Position numbers and translations under genes: made by a program
Notes under the pieces: generated by a model
The model's database searches: none
What the model saw: the letters and a program-made list of their open reading frames with translations, nothing else
Told to the model about the DNA's origin: nothing
Shown: positions 35,101-45,000 of the stretch, one piece after another
How positions within the stretch are numbered: position 1 is the first letter of the stretch
How the letters are laid out: each line of letters starts with the position of its first letter
Assembly: GCA_016858145.1 (NCBI GenBank)
Contig: JAEHOE010000061.1
Coordinates: forward strand, 620,001 to 684,000
Direction: 5' to 3'
Source: Edaphochlamys debaryana
Lineage: Eukaryota; Chlorophyta; Chlorophyceae; Chlamydomonadales
Length of the DNA: 64,000 nt

Positions 35101-38100
35101 CCGGCGTGGCGCCTGACTGCGCCTGCAACCCGTGGGGCCTGGTGGTCGAGAGCCTGGTCAAGGAGCTGGGGCTGACCATCCGCCCTTGCGACGCTGGCGT
35201 GCGCTCGCTCAAGCAGCGCAGCCGGCCACTCGGCATCGTCACCATCCGCACCACGCTCAACCCCGGCACGCCCCAGGAGACCACCTTTGAGGGCGAGTTC
35301 CTGGTGGTGCGTGACTCAGCTGCCGAGGGGCTCTTCAAGGTCCTGTGGGGCGTGCACTTCTTCTGGCTGCACGGCATGGTGCTGGACTACTTCCCGAGCC
35401 CACACCTCAAGTTCAGGCCGGGTTTCTACCGAGGTGACGCGTCCCTGGGCGGTTACGTCAAGCTGATCCCGGCCCCCGCCGAGCTGGGTCAGGCCGCGGC
35501 AGCGCTGCGGGCCTGCTACGCCACCGTGCAGCTGCCGGCGAACGAGAGGGCGGCACGTGAGGTCAAGACCAAGGACTGCAACCGCAAGGTCCCGTTCCTG
35601 CCCAAGCAGCTGTTCAAGACCCTGGCTGACTCCGCGGCCTCCGAGCTCTACACCTCCGGGGACAGCACAGTCAGGATCTGGAGCACGCCGGAGCCGTCCT
35701 ACGCGGAGCAGTACAAGCGGTACCTGCACGAGGAGGAGCGCAAGGCACTCATCGTCTATGCCGACCCGGTGCCGCTCAATGAGGACGAGCTGATTGCCCA
35801 GGCGGATGAGAACGGTGAGCTGGACAAGTACCTGGTGAACGACGACGGCAGCATCCCCATGGAGCCGCTGTCGCCGCTGCCCCCGCTCTCGCCTCCGCTG
35901 CCGCCCTCGCCAGTGCCGGAGCCCTCGCCTCCGCCACCGCCAGCGACGGCTGTGGAGCGCTCTCTGCAGCCACCGCCTCCGCAGCCCAACGCTCTCGTAA
36001 CGCCACCGGCACCCGCGCCCAAGGGCCCCTCCGCACGGGTGCCCCCGCAGGGCCCCCAGGCAGCGCCTGCAGCGAGCCCCTCAGCACGACGCCACATTGC
36101 GTGGTCTCCTATGCCGCCCCCTCAGGCCACGCCTGTCGGGGGCCCGCCCGTACTGCAGCTGGGCCCACGAGATCCTTACTACGACCGGGGCTACCGTGGA
36201 GATCAGCGTGGCTCGGAGCAGAGACGCTCCCGCTCCCCGTCGCGCGGCGACAAGGAGCCCGACAACGACCGACGCAAGGATCAGGGCAAGGACCACGACC
36301 GCGACCGCTCGAGGGACCGAGGGCACGGCGGTCCTGGTCCGGGCTTGTCGGGCGCCGTCCCGCGGCCACGGCACACCAAGGAGCTTCCCTCCAAGCTCTC
36401 AGGGTCACGCGTCCCATGCACCTGCTGCACCCTGATCTCGGAGCTGGCCAGTCACCCAGACTACCGGGCGCTCGCCCGCTACCCCGGCCTGGAGACTGTG
36501 TCGTACGCAGCCAAGAAGGACCACAGCCTGGACAAGTGCAAGATCTGGGCGCTGTTGGGCGGTCCCACACTCCTGCAGATGACGAGGGACGTGGCGCTGA
36601 CCTTCGGCATCCAGGGCTACAGCCAGCCCATCCTCGAGTCTGAGCTGCTCGAGTGGGACCCGGTGCAAGACCCCCTGACGCTGGATGAGTCACTGCAGCG
36701 CGATGCCCAGCACCTGATCAACACCTGCCGCTGGCACGAGGAGATTCGGGCTCAGGTGCAAGCTCCCCACGGGCGCTCGCCCTATCACGCCCAGCAGCTG
36801 AACGCACACGCCGTGTTCTGGCACCGGCACCCGGTCTGGTGCCAACTGCTCTTCCTCGCTCTCGGTGAGCAGGGCCTGAGGGTGGACTGGGGCCTCTACC
36901 TCCCTGACGGCAGCCCCCGCCTGATACCCTCGGACGAGGAGCTCGCACGGCAGGACCTGCTAGCCCGGGCGCTGGCGGAAGGGCTGCACCGTCTCCAAGC
37001 CGGCGCCGGGGGAGATGAGGCACCCGCTGGTCCCCTTGCGACACCCTACCTGCCGCCAGGTCTGCGTCCCGCTGTCCTGCCGGCTTGGGCTGCCCCACAG
37101 CCGCTCGTGACGGCTCAGACAACTCAGCCGGCGCTCCAGACGGCGCCGCCGCCACCGCCCGTGGCTGCGCCTGCTGTGCAGACGGGCCGCGCCCTCTGCA
37201 TGCACCCGGGCCTCGCCCTTGATGTGCAGCCGGCACCAGCCAACCTCATGGACTACTCGACGACGGTCTTCGCCACCGTGGCGGCACGTGACACCTCTCG
37301 GGCAGCCCCCATGCAGCCGCAGCGAGTGGAGCCGCCGCCGCCGCCGCCGCCGCCACCGCTCCAACCGCCAAGTCAGGCACCGGCCCAAGGGCTGCGGCCG
37401 GCCGTCGCCGAGCCGCAGTCGGTGGGCAACCCCAGGCAAGTGGTCAGCATGGTGCGAGCCACGCAAGTGCTCACGGTGGGCGATGTCCAGTGGTCAGTGG
37501 CGCGCACGGTGTACGAGGAGAATCCGAGCAGCGTAGGGGAGCCCTGGGTCTGTGCCTTCCTGGCGGCAGACCAGCTTCCGCCGCCCACCCCGCGCAACAA
37601 CACCGGCACGGGGCTGCTGATGGGCGACAACGAGGGCTACCGCTGGACCTCTGGCGGCTTCTGCAAGATCCAGATCGTCTGCGTGGACCACGTCAGCTCA
37701 CCGGCAACCTTCAGTGACGAGGACGGCCTCACCGGCATCCCGCTGCTGCTGCGGCTCGACGTGGCGCGAACCTTCCCCACCACCGTGGAGGGAGATGGGC
37801 TGCGGCACCACGAGCCTCGGCCCCTCCGCGGCGCCATTGGCAGCCGAGGGCACTACGGCTACGAGTACACCCTGCACGGCGCTCGGCTCCTCGTCAATGG
37901 CCACGTCACCGAGCGCACCGGCGCCAGCTACATGCGCTCCATCTCCCTTGCCCTGCCACCCATCCCCGTGCTGGGCCTGGACGACCTACCCTACGGCGTG
38001 GTGCTGGGGCGTGACTTCAACGTCCAGTTCAACGCCGTACGCTCGTACGGCCGCGCTGGCGACACCCTGCAGCTCACGCACCAGCTGCCCGATGAGGACA

Positions 38101-39029
38101 CCTGGGCCACGACCCTGCGCCTCACCAACGTCTACTGCCCCGGCGACATCCGCTTCTGCGCACTCACGCTGAGCCCCGGCAGGGGGGGGGAGGACGACGA
38201 CAACAACCAGCCGGGTCAGGCGGAGCACGCCGACGCTGACACCGCCAGCGGAGAGGACGAGGAGGTTCTGGCCCCAGTGCCCGAGCAGCCTGGCCAGCGA
38301 CGCCTGCTGCCGCGCCCGTCAAGCAGCCGCGCCAACAGCCTGGACCTGACCCCGCCGAAGGTCCCTCCGTCCGCTGCCCTCCAAGCGCGGGCCCGAGACA
38401 TGCCCCAGCGCTGGGCCAACGCTGCTACCGAGCTCCAGGCAACCAAGGCCAAGGAGCTGCGCGACGCTGGAGCTGGCCCGAGCCCATCATCGGCGGTGGC
38501 GCCCACGGCTCCACCCGCACCTGCGCTGGTGCTGCCCCCTGCCCCTGAGCCTGAGGAGCGGCCCCGGAGCGACAGCACCAGGCGCCCCGCGCCGACACAG
38601 GGTGAGCAGCTGGGTCCCCTGGGCAAGCTCGTCCGCACCGAGCGCGGCGGCTACGAGCTCCAGGTAGACGTGAAGCGGTGGGCGGCGACCAAGCACCTGC
38701 CCACCGAGGTCCTGCTCCAACAGCTGAACGAGGTCTTCGACGCCTGCCAGGCGGAGGAGCGCGCGGCTGGCAGGCCGTTTCCCCCACGTGACGAGATCGT
38801 GATAGACGATGAGGAGGAGGACGAGGAGGCGCCGGACGTCACGAGCCCCTGCTCTGGCCCCCAGCCCCGGCGCCCCGATGACGACGCCGGCGCTGGTGGA
38901 GCTCAAGCTGCGCAGCGGCTCCGCCCCCTGCAGGCCCCTCGGCGCCCCCGGCCTCATCGGGCTCCGCCCTGCCGACCGGCACCAAGGCCCACCACCTCTC
39001 TCTTCAGCAGAAGCTGGCCCTTCCCGTGA
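31950..39029 (+). CDS. Retroelement ORF1, gag-like polyprotein
   Basis: An open frame of 2,359 codons. The first in-frame ATG is at 32883 (MSNKHVPVFDS), so codons before it need a non-AUG start or are untranslated. After the ATG comes a helical gag-like domain, then CTYHACVNGP...HSLDSC, a Cys/His cluster echoed later by CTCCTLISEL...HSLDKC. A central region (about codons 1040-1160, 35070-35430) resembles a retropepsin fold by pattern (VVESLVKELGLTIRP, then FEGEFLVV), but the expected D(T/S)G triad is not present. Long Pro-rich and RD/KD-rich linkers follow. The final part overlaps ORF2 by about 148 nt in the -1 frame. Confidence 0.8.
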   Translation: MLHALPSLLPVEAVSVLPCRQSTRSASPHGVRQSPFSSRESWATPLALARNFAPVLRSRYAQWTAHHLVTPGLRPRCDLAPRTASERAGAQATSGSSEGVVTVASPVGKQPPPAADRASRYRDRVERQEEDLPIHRFAELHNARNAGVPPKSPPTSPGRGRAPAQASLLHGNPLFEQQPTGNAGAGASTSGGSDVTHHARAPSAGTATALAGNNNVVAAIAQAGGGAAGGQAGPSHVFANPLHAPQLGAAGALPAVAGGPGLRPGSNPSSSSPSSDEDEPPPLGQPLLPLAPAPQAVQAGQAAPDPDSEDEMSNKHVPVFDSINKSLPAFLAATHSWRLGWEMTSRGDNTCKLCRLWLAGIAGGQGPDGSVRLFMVTQHWVNTKGLPRLLRHRVEFDAAIAAMNPQPVPLPDYVGQALPPGLLDAMDYVIALLREDYGRDDPAAKADYEKFEIWTTEDPTAAGSRYLAIVSVLSLVTYPRRTRTERWLLAVVKSHWVKAAVMNEHIKLGYRGKADDDPTAWDVEWCISECQNVYVCFRSDQAEADRLAPKKVRALATAAGPVGESTAASHSDFARLSAQLDSMALAIHGPNNGNRPFGNQQQLQSPAGKMRQRWPKEAPGPVTGSKGPCTYHACVNGPRAKSHSLDSCSENAKAGNPTALQGYPASVDMGQAWEKLLRQNPQFAAPQQQQQQGGNQQGGKPQGGSKQEYVKAKDNNRGKGRVNAYAAKTDSPASQAPAAAPPVAFHAPYGYAPYPYAQPPPMYGYPPSAYGGHGPQQLPAPSAGQHAAAFASAASYRGTPPPSHVSAQSHGWLMGHGAPPYAYPPPPSYAPSTSSALATDTLSVAQQPFGTFITRVDSTAGTTVLATSSSASVSKLGGGMSSLGTSVQTAAPARTGLQWPIPAVALNTAREPMPAGFRQSQAASLPSSIRVPLVEYCSIQIYLDGSCSVRVSGATGTTILTAIGDLMNVVKAQIRPSPTDTAPNATFACSSTAASAGSTTPPGSAVPTGDTEAINRHLQSKDCASLHYVDNGDPKQGVAFHTADGGLVYPSGVAPDCACNPWGLVVESLVKELGLTIRPCDAGVRSLKQRSRPLGIVTIRTTLNPGTPQETTFEGEFLVVRDSAAEGLFKVLWGVHFFWLHGMVLDYFPSPHLKFRPGFYRGDASLGGYVKLIPAPAELGQAAAALRACYATVQLPANERAAREVKTKDCNRKVPFLPKQLFKTLADSAASELYTSGDSTVRIWSTPEPSYAEQYKRYLHEEERKALIVYADPVPLNEDELIAQADENGELDKYLVNDDGSIPMEPLSPLPPLSPPLPPSPVPEPSPPPPPATAVERSLQPPPPQPNALVTPPAPAPKGPSARVPPQGPQAAPAASPSARRHIAWSPMPPPQATPVGGPPVLQLGPRDPYYDRGYRGDQRGSEQRRSRSPSRGDKEPDNDRRKDQGKDHDRDRSRDRGHGGPGPGLSGAVPRPRHTKELPSKLSGSRVPCTCCTLISELASHPDYRALARYPGLETVSYAAKKDHSLDKCKIWALLGGPTLLQMTRDVALTFGIQGYSQPILESELLEWDPVQDPLTLDESLQRDAQHLINTCRWHEEIRAQVQAPHGRSPYHAQQLNAHAVFWHRHPVWCQLLFLALGEQGLRVDWGLYLPDGSPRLIPSDEELARQDLLARALAEGLHRLQAGAGGDEAPAGPLATPYLPPGLRPAVLPAWAAPQPLVTAQTTQPALQTAPPPPPVAAPAVQTGRALCMHPGLALDVQPAPANLMDYSTTVFATVAARDTSRAAPMQPQRVEPPPPPPPPPLQPPSQAPAQGLRPAVAEPQSVGNPRQVVSMVRATQVLTVGDVQWSVARTVYEENPSSVGEPWVCAFLAADQLPPPTPRNNTGTGLLMGDNEGYRWTSGGFCKIQIVCVDHVSSPATFSDEDGLTGIPLLLRLDVARTFPTTVEGDGLRHHEPRPLRGAIGSRGHYGYEYTLHGARLLVNGHVTERTGASYMRSISLALPPIPVLGLDDLPYGVVLGRDFNVQFNAVRSYGRAGDTLQLTHQLPDEDTWATTLRLTNVYCPGDIRFCALTLSPGRGGEDDDNNQPGQAEHADADTASGEDEEVLAPVPEQPGQRRLLPRPSSSRANSLDLTPPKVPPSAALQARARDMPQRWANAATELQATKAKELRDAGAGPSPSSAVAPTAPPAPALVLPPAPEPEERPRSDSTRRPAPTQGEQLGPLGKLVRTERGGYELQVDVKRWAATKHLPTEVLLQQLNEVFDACQAEERAAGRPFPPRDEIVIDDEEEDEEAPDVTSPCSGPQPRRPDDDAGAGGAQAAQRLRPLQAPRRPRPHRAPPCRPAPRPTTSLFSRSWPFP

Positions 39030-42000
39030 CGCTCTGCTCCAAGTCCTGCGGCAACCCGGGGCCACGGCTCTACATGCCGGACGGCACCTTCCTAACTCCG
39101 GACGGCGACAGGGTGCCCTTGGGCCGCTACCGCAAGCAAGAGAAGGCCACGGACTTCCACGACCGCATCGTCATGAGCCAGGTCGACGGCGACGGTGAGT
39201 CACCCTCTCCCGGCAACGCTGGGGGAGCGGTACCCTCTCCCTGGCACAACGGGTACTGCACCGTACGGCCCAAGACGTATGGCCTGAGCCTCGCTCGGGT
39301 CGTGCACCTGCTGTATGATCTGGACGGACGCACCTTCTGCTCTAGCGAGGACGACTATGCCCTCTCCATCCCTTGCAGGCACGGGGCCCGTGCCCTGTCG
39401 CGCCTAATCACCAACAGCCCCATCTACGGCCCGGTGCCCTTCCTCGATACCTACGGGGCCTGCTCCACCGACAGCGAGTACGATGACTTTGGCTCGACTG
39501 GCGGGGGTGAGGAGGGCGAGCTGGACGACGAGCTGGCTGCCTACGCGGCCAAGCTCGACGCTCTGCAGCACCAGCTTGGCCGTATGATGCTGCGGCACGT
39601 GACGCACAGCCTGGACCGGCGGCTGCGACGCCATGCGCGCAGGGAGCTGCGCCGCCAGCAGGAGCGGCGCGCTCTGGCACAGATAGAAATAGACCGGACA
39701 AGGGAGGAGTACCACACCATGGCCAAGCGTGAGTTCCTACGGCGCCGCGCGGAGCGCTGGGCGGCGACGGCAGGCGCCAAGCCCGCCAAGCCCAAGCTGA
39801 TGATGCCGCCCACCAACACCAGCTCAGCATCTCCGCACCGCTGGCGCCTCAACACGTTCAAGACGTTCACCTTCGCCCTCACCTGCCTGGTGCTGCTCAG
39901 CTGCTGGCGTCTCGCTGACGCTGCCCCGCACTGCGTGCCCCACCCGGCTTACCAGCAGGGGGGGCAGTGGGCGGCTCCCAGCTGGGCTCAGCTGGAGCTC
40001 TCACCTGCCAACAGCTCCCTGGAGGAGGCCATGCATCGCGTGCGCCTCCGCTCCCAATCGACACCGCCGGTGGCAGCGCCGCCTGGCGGGTCTGCGGCCC
40101 CCAGCCCCGCGGCTCCGCTGACGGCTGCCCTCGCCGCTGAGGCCTCTCCTGCCTTCGTCACCACGCCTGACGGCACTCGGGCCCCGCCCGAGGACTCCAC
40201 CTTCGTTAAGCAAGCGGCTGGCTACACCCTCTGCATTCGCCCAGACATGACCGAGGCGGAACAGGACAGCATCAAGGCCCTCATGCAGAAGTACGACCAC
40301 CTCTTCGCCCGCAGCCTCAAGGACATCGGCTGCTACCGAGGGGACTTGGGCCCAGTCAAGATCGAGCTCAAGCATGACAACCCGATCTTCGAGGCCCCCC
40401 GCCGTCACTCAGCTGCTGAGCGCGCCGTCGAAGACGCCAAGTGTCGAGAGCTGCTGGAGGCCGACATCATCGAGCCCTCCAACTCGACCAAGTACGCGAT
40501 GAACGTCACCATGCCTGGGAAGAAAGGGCTAGACGGCACCTATGCTTCAGGCGATAAAAGGTACTGCGCCGACGCCCGGAGGGTCAATGCAGCGAGCGTG
40601 CGTGACTACTTCCGTCCCCCGGCGCCGGAGGAGCTGTTCGCGCGGATCTTGGGTGCCAAGTTCATCACGAAGTGTGACTGCCGAGCGGCCTTCAATCAGC
40701 TGCCCCTGGCCGAGGAGGACCGCGACAAGACCTCCTTCTGGTGGTGCAACACGCTCTATCGCTACAAGCGCTTGATGTACGGGGCAGTCAATGCTACGGC
40801 AGCTTGGCAGCGAGTGCTTAGTCATCACGTACGGCAGTACGGCCTGCAGGACGTAGTACATATCTTTGTGGACGACGCAGCAGTAACAGGCAGTACAGCG
40901 GAGGAGCATGAGCAAAATCTGGCTCGGTTTCTTGCCATGCTCGCCGACATCAACATCAAGCTGCACCCGGACAAAACCGTGGTGGCGGCTGACAAGATAG
41001 AGTTCTTGGGACACATGATCAGCGCGGACGGGCTTCGCCCAGTCCAGGCTAAGATAGCAGCCATCCAAGCCATCCAGCCCCCTCGCTCTCTCACCGAGCT
41101 CCAGTCTCTCCTCGGCATGTGCAACTACTACCGTTGTTACATCCCTGACTTCGCCTGCATCGCCAGCCCCCTCTATGAGCTGACCAAGAAGGGCGTGGTC
41201 TGGGGCCCCGAGACCTGGCAGCCCAAGCACCAGGAGGTGCTGGATCGGCTCAAGGCCGAATTTGCCACCAACAACCGCCTGCTGCGCAACCCTGACCCCA
41301 ACCGTGAGCTTATCCTCCATACGGACTTTTCCAACGTGGGCATCAGCGCCGTGCTGGGTCAGCTGGACGATGATGGCAACGAGTACATGTGCGCCTGCAT
41401 CTCCCGCTCCCTCAACCAGCATGAGCGCAACTACACGTCGTACAAGGGTGAGATGCTGGCGGCCTGCTGGGCAATGAAGATGTTGCGCCCCTACCTGCTG
41501 GGCTGGCGCTTCACCTTGGTGACCGACCACGCGCCGCTGCTTTGGCTAATGGAGAATCAAAACCTAGTGGGGCAGTACGCGCGCTGGGCCCTCCTCATGC
41601 AAGAATACGACTTCAACGTGGCGCACCGCCCCGGCAAGCTGCACCACAACGCTGACACCCTCAGCCGCTCGCCCATGCCTTCGAGCGCTGACGGCTCGGG
41701 CGCGCGGATGGACGAGGACTCTGACCCTCGGCCACCGGTGCCCAAGCTGGTCCCGTATCCCACCGTCACGCCTGCAGCGCAGCCCACCGTTCTCATGTCA
41801 GCTGTCCAAGCCCTGGCGCAGCGCGCCCGGGAGGACTTCTCGATCCTGGCAGCCGTGACGGGGCCGGGCTCCGCCCTCACGCTGCTGGCTGGCGGCAACG
41901 GCACGGCCTCTGACGCCATTGAGAGACCATCGGACCCGGACTGCACTGCTGCGCAGCTGCAGACCCGGCTAGCCAACGTTATAGCCAACCGCATCGTACG

Positions 42001-45000
42001 TGAAGCCAGGGACGCGCTGCGCGCGCTTCCCCTGCCTAGCCCTCGGCCTCGCCGCACGGGCAACGGCACCACGGTTTCCCTCGACACCAGCCTGCTCTCC
42101 CACCATCTCTTGGAGCGGGCGTTCACCGACGGGCTGGTGGTGGTCGAGTGCGGCACCTCTGCCGCCACGGGCCTCGAGGCCTGCCTCAGGGCAGGCTGGA
42201 CGGTGCGCGAGTACCACGCCTGGGGCGCGCCGGAGGAGGAGCGGGCGCTGCTGCGCCGTCGTCTGGGCTGGCTCCGTGCTTCCTTTCCCCGCCAAATCCG
42301 CGGCTCCGCCGTGGAGGCGCCCTGGGCAGCCCTGCCGCCGGGCCCCCTCAGCAACGAGCACCTGCTCAACGCCTCTGCCAACGCTGGGCAACAGTGGCTC
42401 GTGCTGGCCAACCTGGACTCCTACCGGGTCCCGCCCGAGCGAGTCTTGGACCTACTCGGCCGTCTTCAGGAGCTGCAGCCCCGCCTTCCCCCGGGTTACC
42501 TTCTGGAGGGCAACCTGCCAACGACCGAGGACACGCCCTTCGGCAATGGTCTGACTTTAGACACGGCCTTGCTGGGTAGGACCCAGCATTCGCTGCGGGA
42601 CTACTACACCAACTTAGCCGCCATCGAGCACCTGCGGCGCATCGTCACCAACGGCGCCTGGGCCCCGAGCAACCTCGCAGCCTCTGACGCCCTGCCGTCG
42701 CGTCAGTTGCCCATCTGCGAGGCGCTTCTCGGCCCCCCCTACGCCGCATGCGACGTGCCGGGCCGCACGGTCACGGTCCTGCCCCCAGGTGACCTGCGCG
42801 CCATGGAATTTCCCACCATCCGTTCAGCACCGCCGTCGCCGCTGGACCCAGAGGAGATCTGCACCGTCTCAGGCCTCGAACCCGCTTCCCTGCTGGAGCC
42901 GCGAGAGGATGGCACCCTCGGCGTCCCGACGGCCCCCGAAGCAGCACTCTTAGGCCTCCAAGCGCCGGCGGCCGCCCGCCTCTTCGCGGGTGCGCAGGCC
43001 CTGCAGCGCGCCTTCATAACCCCACACCACATGGCCCGGATGCCTCCACTTCAGGCACCGCCGGCTGCCCCGCTGGGGGGGGGTGAGGAGCGTCAAAACA
43101 ACTATGCAGCGGCCCAGCCTGCGGCCCTGATCACCGGCGCCGTACAGCGCAACCAGACCAACGAGCGCTGGACTTCTGCCCTAATCTCCAACGTCGCCGC
43201 CATCGCCGATCGTCAGGAGCTTGGAGCTGGACGCTACTGTGATCCCTGGGAGGACAAGCCGCTGCTGCATTACCTTTCGCAAGGCATCTGCCCCGCGGGC
43301 CTTGGAGGTGAGGCAGCCAGGCGCGTGGCGCGCCGAGCCATCAACTACCGGTACGATGAGCGCGTCAAGCGCCTCTATCGCCGCATGCCTAACGCCACCA
43401 TGCGTGAGGTGCCCCCACCTGAGCAACGCCAAGCCATCATTGAGGAGGCGCATCACCGCTTGGGCCACTGGGGCGCTCGCCGCACGCTCTGCCTGATCCA
43501 GAACGGCTACTGGTGGCAAGGTATGTCTAGAGATGTTGAGTATGTTGTACAGCGCTGCGCGCTCTGCGACCGTGCCAACACTACAGGCAACGTGACCCCT
43601 CCGGAGCTGCACCCTCTGCCAATCCGAGGGCCCTTCTTTCGCTGGCACGTTGACCTGGCAGGCCCCCTCACCGCCACGCAGTCGGGCTACCGGTACGTGA
43701 TGGTGTGTGTGGAGTCCTGGACCAAGCACGTGGAGATGATTCCGCTGCGAGACAAGAGCTCAGAGGAGGTGGCCAACGCTTTCCTCGCCAACGTCCTGGC
43801 CTGCTTCTCTGCCCCGGCGGAGGTGGTCACGGACGGCGGCTCGGAGTTCCAGGGAGCCTTCGCTGCCCTGCTTGAACAGTGCTTTATCGACCACCGGACT
43901 ACTTCGCCCAATCACCCACAGTCCAACGGTGCGGCTGAGCGAGTAGTGCAGATTTGCAAGCGGTCGCTTCGCAAATACTGTGCGCAGAACGTCTCTGCTG
44001 AGAAGTGGGACGACTACCTACCCTGGATCCTGCTGGGCTACCGTTGCTCCCCGCAGAAGTCGACCGGCAAGTCCCCCTTCGAGCTTATGTACGGGGCCCC
44101 GCCCATGGTACCTCTGGGCGCCCAGGAGCTCTGGGCTGAGGCCATAGATCCCGATCTCGACCCCCAGCGGGCGGATCAACTCGTGATGCTGCGTGCGCAT
44201 AACGTGCAGCAAGCCGCCCCCTTCAACGGCCACAACTTGCTCACGGCGCAGTGGCGCGACCGTCACAACTACGCGCGCGTGAGGGCCGGCGGCTACAAGC
44301 CCCGGTTCACCAAGTTTAACGTGGGCGACTACGTGTACGTCATCCTGCGCAACCAGAACAACACGCTCCAGCTCCCTGTCCGCGACACGGTGCTGCGCAT
44401 CGTCGCTGTCAGCGCTGAAGGCGTGGCCACCCTCACCGGTAGGGATGGCACCACGCGCAAGGAGCACGTCAGCAACCTTGCACCCTGTCACCTCCAAGAC
44501 TTGGACCCGATCATCGATCCCCGCATCGCCATCCCTCCGCTGGATCTGCCATGCGAGATCTGCGCCTTCCCAGGCGACGAGTCTAAGATGGTCATGTGCG
44601 ACGGCTGTGGCACGGGATGGCACCTCTACTGCCTCCAGCCGCCGCTCAGGTCAGTGCCCCGCGGCACCTGGACCTGCCCTGACTGCCACGCCCGCGGCGT
44701 GACCCCGTCAACCATCAACCAACAACCCGCGCCCGCACCCCGCGAGGCGCCGGCGCCACAGCTGTTCCCCAACGCCCAGGGCCGTCAGCGCATCGCTGAA
44801 GCCCAGACGCTCGAGGGAGCCACCTGCTCCCGCAAGGTCCGTGACCCCGCCACCAACGCTCTTGTGGAGCGCCGGGGCACCTTACACTACACCACTGCCG
44901 AACCACGCAACCGCCCCATCGAAGCGCGCTACACCGACGGCACCGTGGAGCGGCTGACTCTGCGCGCGGCTAAGGGCTGCGCCCTTCCGTCAGCCACGGT

